A stretch of DNA of 64,000 nt from Bradyrhizobium sp. (GCF_004799445.1 NZ_SSNA01000059.1:118475-182474), one strand, 5' to 3'; shown: positions 37,027-49,818, counted from the first letter of the stretch. The notes: generated from the letters alone by a model not told the origin. Numbers and translations: made by a program.

Positions 37027-39237
37027 ATGGACCATTCCCCGCGCGCCTCGCCATCCTCCGCAACGTCGACGCGCGTCGTCGATGTGCTGGTGCCGGTCGC
37101 GCTCAACCAGAACTATTCCTACCGGGTGCCCCGCGGCATGGAGCTGGCGCCCGGCGATGTCGTGTGCGTGCCGCTCGGACCGCGCGAGGTGGTCGCTGTG
37201 GTGTGGGCTGAAAACGCCAACCCCGATCCGCGCCTGCACAATCGCCTCAAGGACGTCGGCGAAAAGCTCGACGTGCCGCCGCTGAAGGCGGAACTGCGCA
37301 CGCTCGTCGATTGGGTCGCCAACTACACGCTGTCGGCGCGCGGCATGGTGCTGCGGATGACGTTGCGGATGGGCGAGCATCTCGGCCCCGAGTGGGTGCG
37401 GCTGGGGGTGCGGCTGGTCGGCAAACCGCCGCAGCGCTTGACGCCAGCACGGCGGCGGCTGATCGAGCTGTTGTCGGACGGCCTGTTGCACGGCAAGTCG
37501 GACGCCGCCAGGGAAGCCGGCGTCAGCGTCGGCGTCGTCGATGGGCTGGTCGACGAAGGCACGCTGGCGACGGAAGCGATGCCGCGGGCACCGGCGCCGC
37601 CCGCGCCCGATCCGTCATTCGCGCTGCCCGAATTTTCCCGTCAGCAGCGCACCGCGGTGGATGCGATGCGCGCGCTGGCGGCCAATGGCAGCTTTCATGT
37701 CGCGCTGCTCGACGGCGTCACCGGCTCGGGCAAAACCGAGGTCTATTTCGAGGCGATCGCCGAAACGCTCCGTCGCGGCAGGCAGTCGCTGATCCTGATG
37801 CCGGAGATCGCATTGACCGGTCAGTTCCTCGATCGCTTTTCGCGGCGTTTCGGCGTGCGGCCGCTGGAATGGCATTCCGAACTGACCCCGCGCACGAGGC
37901 AACGCAACTGGGCCGCGATAGCGGCGGGCGAAGCGGCGGTCGTGGTGGGGGCGCGCTCGGCGCTGTTTCTGCCTTACGCCGATCTCGGGCTGATCGTCGT
38001 CGACGAGGAGCACGACCAGGCCTACAAGCAGGACGAAGGCGCGCATTACCACGCCCGCGACATGGCGGTGGTGCGCGCGCATATCGCGAAAATCCCGATC
38101 GTGCTGGCCTCGGCAACGCCGTCGGTCGAGACGGAGGTCAACGCGCGCAAGGGCCGCTATCAGCGCATCGTGCTGCCGTCGCGGTTCGGCGGCCAGCACA
38201 TGCCGCATATCGAGGCGATCGATCTGCGGCGCGAAGCTCCTCCGCGCGGCCATTTCATCTCGCCGCGGCTCGCCGAGCAAATCCGGATCGCGGTCGAGCG
38301 GCGCGAGCAGGCGCTGCTGTTCCTCAACCGCCGCGGCTACGCGCCGCTGACCTTGTGCCGGGCCTGCGGGCATCGCTTTGCCTGCACCATCTGCGACGCC
38401 TGGCTGGTCGATCACCGGTTTCGCCAGCGGCTCGTCTGCCATCATTGCGGCTTCTCGATGCCGCGTCCGCATGTCTGTCCGAATTGCGCGGCGGAAGAAT
38501 CGCTGGTGGCGGTCGGACCCGGCGTCGAGCGGCTGCAGGAAGAGGCGGCGGGCCTGTTTCCGGATGCGCGCACCATGGTGCTGTCGAGCGACCTGATCAC
38601 CTCGATCGAGACCATGCGCAGCGAATTGAACGAGATCGCGGAAGGCCGCGTCGACATCATTATCGGCACGCAATTGGTGGCCAAGGGCCATCATTTTCCG
38701 CGGCTCAATCTGGTCGGCGTGGTGGACGCCGATCTGGGCTTGAGCAATGGCGACCCGCGCGCCGCCGAGCGCACGTTTCAGCTGCTCAACCAGGTGATCG
38801 GGCGCGCCGGGCGCGATCAGGGCCGCGGCGTCGGCTACCTGCAGACCCATCAACCCGAACACCCCGTGATGAAGGCGCTGGTGGCGTGCGACCGCGAGGC
38901 CTTTTACGCCAGTGAAATCGAGGCCCGCGAGCGCGCCCATTATCCGCCGTTCGGCCGCCTCGCAAGCCTGATCATTTCCGCGGGCGACCGGCCAACGGCG
39001 GAAGGTTTCGCGCGCAAGCTGGCCGCGGTGGCGCCGATCGATGAACGGATCCAGGTGCTCGGCCCCGCCGAGGCCCCGCTCGCCGTGATCAAGGGCCGCT
39101 ACCGTTTCCGCCTGTTGGTGAAATCGCTGCGCAATGTCGATTTGTCGGAATATCTGCGCGAATGGCTGGCCGCCGGTCCGAAGACCAAGGGCAACCTCAA
39201 GCTCGAGGTCGACGTCGATCCGCAGAGCTTTTTATGA
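37027..39237 (+). CDS. priA: Primosomal protein N' (PriA helicase)
   Basis: PriA restarts stalled replication forks by 3'-to-5' unwinding and loading the replicative helicase. The 736-residue protein has the N-terminal DNA-binding domain (VDVLVPVALNQNYSYRVP), Walker A GVTGSGKTEVY near residue 235, the DEEH box in VVDEEHDQAYKQDEG, and two zinc-binding cysteine clusters in CRACGHRFACTICD and CHHCGFSMPRPHVCPNC. Helicase motifs V-VI (QLVAKGHHFP, QVIGRAGR) follow. Length is normal for the family. Confidence 0.97.
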   Translation: MDHSPRASPSSATSTRVVDVLVPVALNQNYSYRVPRGMELAPGDVVCVPLGPREVVAVVWAENANPDPRLHNRLKDVGEKLDVPPLKAELRTLVDWVANYTLSARGMVLRMTLRMGEHLGPEWVRLGVRLVGKPPQRLTPARRRLIELLSDGLLHGKSDAAREAGVSVGVVDGLVDEGTLATEAMPRAPAPPAPDPSFALPEFSRQQRTAVDAMRALAANGSFHVALLDGVTGSGKTEVYFEAIAETLRRGRQSLILMPEIALTGQFLDRFSRRFGVRPLEWHSELTPRTRQRNWAAIAAGEAAVVVGARSALFLPYADLGLIVVDEEHDQAYKQDEGAHYHARDMAVVRAHIAKIPIVLASATPSVETEVNARKGRYQRIVLPSRFGGQHMPHIEAIDLRREAPPRGHFISPRLAEQIRIAVERREQALLFLNRRGYAPLTLCRACGHRFACTICDAWLVDHRFRQRLVCHHCGFSMPRPHVCPNCAAEESLVAVGPGVERLQEEAAGLFPDARTMVLSSDLITSIETMRSELNEIAEGRVDIIIGTQLVAKGHHFPRLNLVGVVDADLGLSNGDPRAAERTFQLLNQVIGRAGRDQGRGVGYLQTHQPEHPVMKALVACDREAFYASEIEARERAHYPPFGRLASLIISAGDRPTAEGFARKLAAVAPIDERIQVLGPAEAPLAVIKGRYRFRLLVKSLRNVDLSEYLREWLAAGPKTKGNLKLEVDVDPQSFL

Positions 39238-39243
39238 AAAGCC

Positions 39244-39366
39244 GTCATTCCGGGATGGTCCGAAGGACCAGACCTCAGATGCGCAATCGCGCACCGGGGA
39301 ATCTCGAGATTCTCCGATGTGCAATTGCACATCGTAGTTCGATGCTGCGCATCGCCCCGGAATGAC
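39244..39366. repeat. Long palindromic repeat of the GTCATTCCGG family
   Basis: Ends GTCATTCCGG and CCGGAATGAC frame a nested set of hairpins (GATGGTCC-GAA-GGACCA, ATGCGCAATCGCGCA, GATGTGCAATTGCACATC). It follows priA directly. Confidence 0.8.
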
Positions 39367-39406
39367 GAAAAAGCCTGCCGACATTTCTGACGGCAGGCTT
39401 TGTTTT
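39367..39406. terminator. Bidirectional terminator between priA and rlpA
   Basis: GCCTGCCG and CGGCAGGC form an 8-bp stem flanked by GAAAAA on the left and TTTGTTTT on the right. It can end transcription from priA on the plus strand and from rlpA on the minus strand. Confidence 0.85.
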
Positions 39407-39474
39407 CGACGTGCGCGGAGAGTTCTGCGGCCGATGCGGTCGCAACGCTCACCCAGCTTGTTGGATTGACGAGG

Positions 39475-39984
39475 TTACATGACCTCTGCGACGACGCGGC
39501 CGACGCCGGCACTCGTCAGGCCGATCGCGCGGGCAGCGCCCGTCGACAGGTCCAGCACCCGGCCGCGGATGAACGGGCCGCGGTCGTTGATCGTGACGAC
39601 CACGCTGCGGTCGCCATGGGTGACCTTGAGCTTGGTGCCGAACGGCAGGGTACGGTGGGCCGCGGTCATGGCGTTCTGGTTGAAGTGCTGGCCAGAGGCG
39701 GTCTTGCTGCCGGATTCGTTGCCGTAAAAGGAGGCCATGCCCGAGAAGCTGCCCCGGGAGCCGGTCGACGCGGTGATGGCGGCATTGGCGTCGCGCCAGG
39801 CCGGAGCGGCACCGGACGCGGCGGCGTGGTGAAAATGGTGATGAGCATGATGATGGTGATGTCTATAGGACTTGGCCGAGGCTTCGGTAGCGCTCCCACC
39901 GGCCATTATAGTTGCGGCGAAAAGAACCAGCGCCGTGCGTGACTGGGTTATGCGTCCCAGTGTCTGCTTTTTTAAATTTACCAT
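39475..39984 (-). CDS. rlpA: RlpA-like double-psi beta-barrel protein
   Basis: The 169-residue exported protein has a signal peptide ending near ASAKS, a histidine-rich stretch (YRHHHHHAHHHFHH), a short linker and a double-psi beta-barrel domain: GMASFYG, KTASGQHFNQNAMTAAHRTL, VTINDRGPFIRGRVLDLS. RlpA proteins are septal lytic transglycosylases or their relatives that act on glycan strands. The C-terminal SPOR domain of E. coli RlpA is absent, so this is a short form. No lipobox cysteine is seen. The ATG at 39984 is preferred to one 15 bases upstream. Confidence 0.85.
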   Translation of the reverse strand: MVNLKKQTLGRITQSRTALVLFAATIMAGGSATEASAKSYRHHHHHAHHHFHHAAASGAAPAWRDANAAITASTGSRGSFSGMASFYGNESGSKTASGQHFNQNAMTAAHRTLPFGTKLKVTHGDRSVVVTINDRGPFIRGRVLDLSTGAARAIGLTSAGVGRVVAEVM

Positions 39985-40203
39985 ATATCTGTCCCTCAAT
40001 GTAGTAATGCCACATGTGTGACAAGTGGAACCCCCGCTCCGTTTTGAGTGATTGCCGTTTGGTGACCTAATGAGGCATAAAAGGGGCAGTAGACCGTTTT
40101 ATCCTTGGCTGAAACATCTTGTTATCGAATACAGATAAACGAAAGAAATTCCGTAATATTTCCGAATGCCTGATTATTAACCAATTTATTACTTGGGATT
40201 ACT

Positions 40204-40219
40204 GATAACTGAAGTTATC
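40204..40219. promoter_or_regulatory. Palindrome upstream of rlpA/atpH, possible operator
   Basis: GATAACT-GA-AGTTATC is a perfect inverted repeat with 7-bp arms at the end of the AT-rich segment. This is the form of a dimeric repressor site; the regulator is unknown. Confidence 0.35.
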
Positions 40220-40508
40220 GCTGCCGCCGCCATTGTCTTGGCAAGTAATGCGATAATGGAATGGCTCGTTGGGGTCGGCCGTTCTGTCCGCCAGCCCACC
40301 CAAGCCTCCCGGAGCCGAACGACCGGCTTTGTCGGGAACGGTGGAGCGTGGCCGCGTGGCGGCCGGTGGTGAAATGGGTCTCGGCGGATGCGCCGACTCA
40401 GCCGTCAGCGATCCTCGGCGAGCGGGCTGCGACAAGGCATCGCCTGCCGCAGCCGTCATGTTGCACCTGCGCTCTTGCTATGTTAGCAAAGCCGCGATTT
40501 TAACGATC

Positions 40509-40527
40509 CCGGCACAGCCTGTGCCGG
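40509..40527. repeat. Perfect hairpin upstream of atpH
   Basis: CCGGCACAG and CTGTGCCGG flank a single C, giving 9-bp arms. No T-tract follows. It lies 106 bp before atpH and could be in its leader. Confidence 0.55.
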
Positions 40528-40632
40528 TCGAAAATCGAAGTCCCGCTTGAATTCCAAGGGCTTGGATCGCTAGGCGCCGCATTGTGGCGACGGTTTTTCC
40601 CTTGCGAGTTTGACAGCAAAAAGAGCGCGCTT

Positions 40633-42722
<2,090 letters not shown>

Positions 42723-42733
42723 TATGCCGTCAC

Positions 42734-42755
42734 GGCCCGGCGCAAACGCCGGGCC
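42734..42755 (+). repeat. Hairpin between atpA and atpG
   Basis: GGCCCGGCG and CGCCGGGCC form a perfect 9-bp stem with loop CAAA, 11 bp after the atpA stop. It lacks a T-tract, so it more likely affects mRNA processing or stability than termination. Confidence 0.7.
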
Positions 42756-42813
42756 TGATGAAAGAGGGGCTTGCGGTCGGATCGAGGATCGGATCGCCGG
42801 GGTGAACTAAAGA

Positions 42814-43692
42814 ATGGCTTCACTGAAAGACATGCGGGTCCGCATCGCCTCCACCAAGGCGACGCAGAAGATCACCAAGGCGATGCAGATGGTCGCAGCC
42901 TCGAAGCTGCGCCGCGCGCAGACCGCCGCCGAGGCGGCGCGTCCCTATGCCGAAAAAATGGACGCGGTGATCTCCAACATCGCGACCGCCGCCGCCGGCG
43001 CGCCCGGCGCGCCGATGCTGCTGGCCGGTACCGGCAAGGATCAGGTGCATCTGCTCCTGGTCTGCACCGGCGAACGCGGCCTGTCCGGCGCGTTCAATTC
43101 GTCGATCGTGCGGCTTGCCCGTGAGCGGGCGTTGGCGCTGATCAGCCAGGGCAAGGAAGTCAAATTCTTCTGCGTCGGCCGCAAGGGCTACGAGCAGCTG
43201 CGCCGCACGTTCGAAAGGCAGATCGTCGAACACCTCGATCTGCGCTCGGTGCGCCAACTCGGTTTCGTCAACGCCGAGGATATCGCCAGGAAAGTCATCG
43301 CGCGGTTCGTGGCCGGCGAATTCGACGTCTGCACGCTGTTCTATTCGCGCTTCAAGTCGGTCATCGCCCAGATCCCGACCGCGCAGCAGATCATTCCGCT
43401 TGTCGTGGAAACGCCGGCGGCGAACGCCGGTCCGTCGACGTCTTATGAATATGAGCCGGAAGAAGACGAGATCCTGGCCGGCCTGTTGCCGCGCAATCTC
43501 GCGGTGCAGATTTTCCGCGCGCTGCTAGAAAACAACGCCTCGTTCTACGGCGCCCAGATGAGCGCGATGGACAACGCCACCCGCAACGCCGGCGACATGA
43601 TCCGCAAGCAGACCCTGATCTACAATCGCACCCGTCAGGCCCAGATCACCAAGGAGCTGATCGAAATCATCTCCGGCGCCGAGGCAATGTAA
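42814..43692 (+). CDS. atpG: F1 ATP synthase subunit gamma
   Basis: Gamma is the rotor shaft inside the alpha3beta3 head. The 292-residue protein starts [20 protein letters not shown] and ends with the conserved helix [35 protein letters not shown], the two strands of the central coiled coil. Length fits the family. Confidence 0.97.
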   Translation: MASLKDMRVRIASTKATQKITKAMQMVAASKLRRAQTAAEAARPYAEKMDAVISNIATAAAGAPGAPMLLAGTGKDQVHLLLVCTGERGLSGAFNSSIVRLARERALALISQGKEVKFFCVGRKGYEQLRRTFERQIVEHLDLRSVRQLGFVNAEDIARKVIARFVAGEFDVCTLFYSRFKSVIAQIPTAQQIIPLVVETPAANAGPSTSYEYEPEEDEILAGLLPRNLAVQIFRALLENNASFYGAQMSAMDNATRNAGDMIRKQTLIYNRTRQAQITKELIEIISGAEAM

Positions 43693-43726
43693 CGGCGCCA
43701 ACGCGATCAAACTGACGGACGCTTAG

Positions 43727-45181
<1,455 letters not shown>

Positions 45182-45183
45182 GA

Positions 45184-45270
45184 GGGCGAATAGCGAAGAG
45201 GGAGTGGCGAATAGTTAAAAGCCGTTCCCTTGCTTCACTACTCGCCATTCGCCACTCGCCATTCGCAGGA
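45184..45270. repeat. Repeat-rich spacer between atpD and atpC
   Basis: The gap contains GGCGAATAGCGAA and GTGGCGAATAGT on the left and ACTCGCCATTCGCCACTCGC on the right, which pair as an imperfect long hairpin inside the operon. Confidence 0.6.
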
Positions 45271-45277
45271 CTACACC

Positions 45278-45685
45278 ATGGCCACCTTCCACTTCGATCT
45301 CGTCTCCCCCGAAAAGCTCGCCTTCTCCGGAGACGTCGATCAGGTTGATGTTCCCGGCGTCGAGGGTGATTTCGGCGTGCTGGCTGGGCATGCCCCGGTC
45401 GTGGCCGCGATTCGACCGGGTATTCTGACCGTCACCAGCGGCGGCACGAAGCAGAAGATCATCGTGCTCGGCGGTCTTGCGGAAGTCTCCGACAAGGGTC
45501 TGACGGTATTGGCCGATGTCGCCACCTCGCTGGAGGATCTGGATCGGGCGCTGTTCGCCGACACCATCGCCGACATGCAGGCCAAGCTTTCGGAAAAGGA
45601 AGGCTCCGAGCTCGACCGCGAGATCGAGCGGCTCGATCATTTCAAGAGCATCCAGAGCCAACTCAACTCGACGGCGCTGCACTAG
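45278..45685 (+). CDS. atpC: F1 ATP synthase subunit epsilon
   Basis: Epsilon completes the F1 rotor and can inhibit ATP hydrolysis. The 135-residue protein begins [18 protein letters not shown], contains the [17 protein letters not shown] core of the N-terminal beta-sandwich, and has a C-terminal helical pair. The ATG at 45278 is chosen; upstream codons belong to the repeat in the atpD-atpC gap. The stop codon lies within the start of a family 4 repeat. Confidence 0.95.
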   Translation: MATFHFDLVSPEKLAFSGDVDQVDVPGVEGDFGVLAGHAPVVAAIRPGILTVTSGGTKQKIIVLGGLAEVSDKGLTVLADVATSLEDLDRALFADTIADMQAKLSEKEGSELDREIERLDHFKSIQSQLNSTALH

Positions 45686-45789
45686 AGCCTTTTCCGTTTC
45701 GATTGAATCGAAACAGGGGGCTCTAGATTCTTGATTTGACGCGTTTTCTTGACGCGAACCGGTCCCCACTTCGCTTGAAAACGTTTTAG
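45683..45789. repeat. Intergenic repeat family 4, copy B
   Basis: TAGAGCCTTTTCCGTTTCGA and TCGAAACAGGGGGCTCTA form a hairpin whose first three bases are the atpC stop codon. The right part matches 36890-36994 almost base for base. It may mark the end of the atp operon. Confidence 0.85.
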
Positions 45790-45848
45790 GGCCGCTGCCG
45801 CAGCAGGTCCGCGTTCGGTTGCACCGGGCTGGCGGCATTCTGCGCCGG

Positions 45849-46349
45849 CTATCCGGCGAACGCCGCAAAGCTCCGCGCCACCGCCCGATACACATCGCGC
45901 CGGAACGGCACCACGAGATCGGCGACAAGGTCGAGCCGCTCCCATCGCCATTGGTCGAACTCCGGCGGCTGACCATTGCGCGATGTCAGCGGATCGATTT
46001 CGGCGTCGGTGCCGGTGAAGCGCAGCGCGAACCATTTTTGCCGCTGGCCGCGAAATATCGCGAGCCGGTGCGATGCGGGGCCGGCGAACGGCGGAAACTC
46101 GTAATGGAGCCAATCGGTTTCACCGAGATAATCGGCGTACGCCACGCCGGTCTCTTCCCAAAGCTCGCGCATCACGGCATCGCGCGGATTCTCGCCGACG
46201 TCGATGCCACCCTGCGGCATCTGCCACTCCAGGCCCGGCAGAATGATTTCGGGCCCGTCGTCCCGGAATCGGCGTCCGATCAGCACCCGACCGGAGGTGT
46301 TGAACAGGGCGATGCCCACATTGGGGCGATAGGGTCTGCTGTCTGACAT
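45849..46349 (-). CDS. RNA pyrophosphohydrolase-like Nudix protein (copy 1)
   Basis: RppH removes pyrophosphate from mRNA 5' ends to start decay. This 166-residue protein starts RPYRPNVGIALFN and has a complete Nudix box at residues 47-69 (GGIDVGENPRDAVMREL then WEETGV), followed by the FRGQRQKWFALRFTG segment typical of RppH/NudH. It lies 82 bp downstream of a paralogue on the same strand with the same layout. One of the two probably serves as the main RppH; which one cannot be told. Confidence 0.9.
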   Translation of the reverse strand: MSDSRPYRPNVGIALFNTSGRVLIGRRFRDDGPEIILPGLEWQMPQGGIDVGENPRDAVMRELWEETGVAYADYLGETDWLHYEFPPFAGPASHRLAIFRGQRQKWFALRFTGTDAEIDPLTSRNGQPPEFDQWRWERLDLVADLVVPFRRDVYRAVARSFAAFAG

Positions 46350-46431
46350 CAAGTAAGTCTGGAGCTTGTTGCGGCTGGATCGTCGCTCCGGGCTTGCTCG
46401 TTGCACGAGCGCCCGGGGGGACGTCACCAGA

Positions 46432-46935
46432 CTAACTGCCTGCGAGCCTGGAGAATTCCTTGACCACGCGCTCGTAGACCGGGCGCTTGAAGGGAACAAT
46501 CAGGTCGGGGAGATTCTTCATCGGCTCCCATCGCCAACTGATGAACTCCGCCTTGTGGCCACCGCCGGGGCTGGCGACATTGATCTCGCTGTCCTGGCCT
46601 GTGAAACGGACCGCGTACCATTTCTGCCGCTGGCCGCGATAGCGGCCCTTCCACGCCCGGCCGGCGACGGTGCGTGGAATGTCATAAATCAACCAGTCGG
46701 CAACCTCGCCAAGCTTCTCCACCGAACGGACGCTGGTTTCCTCGTAGAGTTCGCGCTTTGCGGCCTCCCAGGTTTCCTCGCCGGGATCGACGCCGCCTTG
46801 CGGCATCTGCCAAACGTGGGATTCGTCGACGTGCTCGATGCCGCCGGCGCGGCGACCGATGAAGACCAGCCCCGCTGCGTTGATCAGCATCATGCCGACG
46901 CATGTTCGATAGGGCAGATCTTCGTAACGCGCCAT
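46432..46935 (-). CDS. rppH: RNA pyrophosphohydrolase RppH (copy 2)
   Basis: This 167-residue Nudix hydrolase begins [13 protein letters not shown] and carries the Nudix box at residues 47-69 ([17 protein letters not shown] then YEETSV), with serine in place of the last glycine. The segment [20 protein letters not shown] is the conserved RppH region. It is followed by the paralogue at 45849-46349 and preceded by a divergent polysaccharide deacetylase gene, all on the minus strand, so the three may be co-transcribed. Confidence 0.9.
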   Translation of the reverse strand: MARYEDLPYRTCVGMMLINAAGLVFIGRRAGGIEHVDESHVWQMPQGGVDPGEETWEAAKRELYEETSVRSVEKLGEVADWLIYDIPRTVAGRAWKGRYRGQRQKWYAVRFTGQDSEINVASPGGGHKAEFISWRWEPMKNLPDLIVPFKRPVYERVVKEFSRLAGS

Positions 46936-46978
46936 TCGGTCAAAGCCTCCTGCGAAGTCGCACGGTCCTAAAAAAATC

Positions 46979-48181
46979 TCAGCTCGATTTTGATTTCAGC
47001 ATCGCGGTTGTCAATGGCACAAGCATGATGCCGCGGTTTTCCAGCGCCTTGGTCCAGACGCTAATGCGCTCAATCGAAATCGGCAATGCCGAGGCGACAC
47101 CGATCGCTATTCCGCGTTCTTTCGCCAGTGCTTCGAGCCTGCCCAGTGCACGATCGATTTCCGCGGCCGTCGGCACTGCATCGATCGAGGCATCGGCCTT
47201 GGCGAAAGGCATGGTCTGGGCGGCCGCCAATGAGGGGGCGACGCTGCGCGGCGCCGAACCGTCGTCGAAATAGCCCAACCCACGCTTGGCGGCCTCGCGG
47301 ACGATCGGCTGCATCGCGGCATCGGTGACGACAAAGCGCGCGCCCATGAAGTTGGCAATACCGGCGTAACCCTGGAACCGGCTGAGGTGCCAGTAAAGCC
47401 GGTCGAGATTCTGTTCGGGCGCAAGCGTCGTCAGCAGGGTTTGCGGCCCCGGATCGTTGTCGGGATAATCGAACGGCTCCATCGGAATCTGCAGCAGAAT
47501 CTCGTGGCGTTGCGCGCGCGCCCGTTCGGCCAGTTTGGTAGGGTCCGAGCCGTAGGGCGTGAACGCCAGCGTCACCGCGGCGGGCAGCTTCATGATGGCA
47601 TCGGTGGTCTTGGCGGCGCCGACGCCAAGTCCACCAACGACGATCGCGACCACGGGCATCTTTGCCGCTTTGGCCCGGTCGGCCTCGGCGGCGTACACCG
47701 TGAAGGGCTTTGATCCGTCCGCTACCACCGGGATCATGCCGTAGCGTGATTTTTCAAGCAGGCGCGGATCTATCCCGGCCATCATGGCGGGGGCACCGTC
47801 GGCCGCGGCCTTGTCCGGAGCCTCGCCGGATATCGCGACGTCGTGGCGCGCGCCGCTGGAGCCGTCGATGATGGTGACCGTCTTTTGCTCGGACGGCGCG
47901 GCTTGCTTGGCCGCGGATTTCGCGCCGGCCTCCGAACCGCTCGCGGGGGCGGCGGCCAGCTTTTCTTCGGCCGGGTTAGGCGGCCGAATCGCAATTCGGG
48001 TCATGGGTTCGCCGCCCAGCGGATCGTCATGGAACAGCGCGAAGCCGGCGAAGGCAGCCAGAAACAGACCGAGCAGGACGGCGAGTGCCTGGATTCCGGT
48101 AAACGGCAGCCGGAACCGGCGCCTGCGGCGCACCGGTTCCTGTCCAAGCGGAGCGCTCAGATCATCGGCCGTCTCTGCCAT
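46979..48181 (-). CDS. Divergent polysaccharide deacetylase family protein
   Basis: The 400-residue protein has a short cytoplasmic N terminus with [10 protein letters not shown], one membrane anchor near residues 29-48, a low-complexity region, and a C-terminal domain from about residue 150 ([47 protein letters not shown]) that matches the divergent polysaccharide deacetylase family (YibQ-like). The domain has the NodB-type barrel and should lie in the periplasm. It sits downstream of ctpA and envC, the neighbourhood common in proteobacteria for this family. Confidence 0.88.
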   Translation of the reverse strand: MAETADDLSAPLGQEPVRRRRRFRLPFTGIQALAVLLGLFLAAFAGFALFHDDPLGGEPMTRIAIRPPNPAEEKLAAAPASGSEAGAKSAAKQAAPSEQKTVTIIDGSSGARHDVAISGEAPDKAAADGAPAMMAGIDPRLLEKSRYGMIPVVADGSKPFTVYAAEADRAKAAKMPVVAIVVGGLGVGAAKTTDAIMKLPAAVTLAFTPYGSDPTKLAERARAQRHEILLQIPMEPFDYPDNDPGPQTLLTTLAPEQNLDRLYWHLSRFQGYAGIANFMGARFVVTDAAMQPIVREAAKRGLGYFDDGSAPRSVAPSLAAAQTMPFAKADASIDAVPTAAEIDRALGRLEALAKERGIAIGVASALPISIERISVWTKALENRGIMLVPLTTAMLKSKSS

Positions 48182-48350
48182 GGAACTCCCCGAATCAACC
48201 GGGCCGACGATACCACGGCGAGACAAGACCGCGGCAGCTGAGGCAGTTTGGCCCCGCGCAAAGCTACGCACCTGAGGCCGCAGGGGCCCGATTCGCTCCC
48301 GCAGCGGCCCTGATCGGTTCCGACGGCAGCCGAGCCGCGGCCTAATCTTT

Positions 48351-48402
48351 TGTTTTAACGGGTTTTCTTCACACCGAGCGCAGCTGGCTTCGCTCCAGGG
48401 AC
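48351..48402. repeat. Degenerate fragment resembling repeat family 4
   Basis: TTGTTTTAACGGGTTTTCTT and a following CACACCGAGCGCAGCTGGC resemble the right part of family 4 with several changes. The match is weak. Confidence 0.35.
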
Positions 48403-48406
48403 GCTC

Positions 48407-48440
48407 AAACAAAAAGGGCGACCCGAAGGCCGCCCTCTTT
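48407..48440 (-). terminator. Terminator downstream of ctpA
   Basis: On the minus strand GGGCGGCC-TTC-GGGTCGCCC forms an imperfect stem followed by TTTTTGTTTG. It lies 23 bp after the ctpA stop and separates ctpA from the deacetylase gene. Confidence 0.8.
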
Positions 48441-48462
48441 AGAGAACGCAAGTGGAGCCGGA

Positions 48463-49818
48463 TCAGTTGGCTTCCTTGTTGGAAGGCTTGTCGATCGCAG
48501 CCTTGTCGCCGGTTGCAGGCGCGCTGGCGTTGACCTTCACGCCTCGAAGCAGGTCGTCCGCCATCTTCAGGGCCTTGTCGTCCTTGGCGTCCGGCGGCAC
48601 ATAGGATTGCGAACCGGTCTTCTCGTCGCCGTCGTTTTTCAGATGGCCGCGCAGCGAGGCTTCACCCTTGGTGTCGGTGCGCGATTTCAACTCTTCCGGC
48701 ACGTCCTGCAACACCTCGATGTCGGGAACGATACCCTTGGCCTGGATCGATTTGCCGGACGGCGTGTAATAGCGCGCGGTGGTGAGCCGCAGCGCGCCAT
48801 TGCCCGAACCGAGCGGGATGATGGTCTGCACCGAGCCCTTGCCGAACGAGCGGGTGCCGACCAGGGTGGCCCGCTTGTGGTCCTGCAGCGCGCCGGCGAC
48901 GATTTCGGACGCCGATGCCGAGCCGCCGTTGATGAGAACGATCACTGGCTTGCCCTTGGTCAGATCGCCGGGATGCGCGGAGCGGCGCTGGGTTTCCTCG
49001 GCGTTGCGCCCGCGGGTCGAGACGATCTCGCCGCGCTCGAGGAAGGCATCGGAAACCGTTACCGCTTCTTCCAGAAGGCCGCCGGGATTGTTGCGCAGGT
49101 CGATGACGAAGCCTTTCAGCTTGTCGCCAATCTGGTTGGTGAGACTGTTGACCTCCCGCTTGAGGCCTTCGGTGGTCTGCTCGTTGAAGGTGGTGATGCG
49201 GATATAGCCGATATCGTCGCCTTCCACATGGGCGCGCACCGAGCGAACACGGATATTGTCGCGGACCAGCGTGACCTCGATCGGGTTGTCCTGTCCCTTG
49301 CGAATGATCTTCAGGCGAATCTTGGTATTGACGGGGCCGCGCATCTTTTCGACGGCCTGATTGAGGGTGAGGCCCTGCACGGCTTCGTCGTCGAGATTGG
49401 TGATGATGTCGTTGGCCATGATGCCGGCCTTGGATGCCGGCGTGTCGTCGATCGGCGACACCACCTTGACCAGTCCATCTTCCATGGTGACTTCAATGCC
49501 GAGCCCGCCGAACTCGCCGCGGGTCTGCACCTGCATGTCGCGGAAGCTCTTGGCGTCCATGTAACTGGAATGCGGATCGAGGCCGCTCAGCATGCCGCTG
49601 ATGGCGGATTCGACCAGCTTGCTGTCGTCAGGCTTCTCGACGTAATCGCTGCGGACCCGCTCGAACACGTCGCCGAACAGATTGAGCTGGCGATACGTGT
49701 CGGAGGTCGCGGCACGCGCGCTCGACCCCATCATCACCGAGCGTGGCTGGGTCACGAAGAGCGTCAACGCGGCGCCCGTGGCAGCGCTGAGGAGAATTAC
49801 AGAAGTCTTGCGCATCAT
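48463..49818 (-). CDS. ctpA: C-terminal processing protease CtpA (S41 family)
   Basis: CtpA is a periplasmic serine protease with Ser-Lys dyad that trims or degrades proteins at their C termini. The 451-residue protein has an N-terminal signal or anchor helix (SVILLSAATGAALTLFV), a PDZ domain at about residues 100-190 (GLGIEVTMEDGLVKVVSPID), and the catalytic domain with serine in the SASASE segment at residues 300-305 and lysine K327 in RSFGKGSVQ. Its start overlaps the envC-like gene stop by 4 bp, so both belong to one operon, which a terminator ends. Confidence 0.95.
   Translation of the reverse strand: MMRKTSVILLSAATGAALTLFVTQPRSVMMGSSARAATSDTYRQLNLFGDVFERVRSDYVEKPDDSKLVESAISGMLSGLDPHSSYMDAKSFRDMQVQTRGEFGGLGIEVTMEDGLVKVVSPIDDTPASKAGIMANDIITNLDDEAVQGLTLNQAVEKMRGPVNTKIRLKIIRKGQDNPIEVTLVRDNIRVRSVRAHVEGDDIGYIRITTFNEQTTEGLKREVNSLTNQIGDKLKGFVIDLRNNPGGLLEEAVTVSDAFLERGEIVSTRGRNAEETQRRSAHPGDLTKGKPVIVLINGGSASASEIVAGALQDHKRATLVGTRSFGKGSVQTIIPLGSGNGALRLTTARYYTPSGKSIQAKGIVPDIEVLQDVPEELKSRTDTKGEASLRGHLKNDGDEKTGSQSYVPPDAKDDKALKMADDLLRGVKVNASAPATGDKAAIDKPSNKEAN

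Larger units (their letters stand above)
39985..40632. other. Long, partly AT-rich intergenic region between rlpA and atpH
   Basis: This 648-bp stretch precedes both divergent genes. From about 40000 to 40220 it is clearly poorer in GC than its surroundings and contains TTAACCAATTTATTA near 40175 and the palindrome at 40204-40219. From 40260 on it is GC-rich again and ends with a hairpin at 40509-40527. Open frames here have no recognisable protein signature. It must hold the ATP synthase operon promoter. Confidence 0.6.

Noticed and set aside
37311..38915. 534-codon plus-strand frame inside priA
   Set aside because: Same region as the well-supported priA in another frame; Arg/Ala/Gly-rich composition with no domain.
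40199..40459. Possible minus-strand gene upstream of atpH
   Set aside because: 86 codons with Pro/Ala/Arg-rich low-complexity composition and no known motif or evident ribosome-binding site; more likely non-coding.
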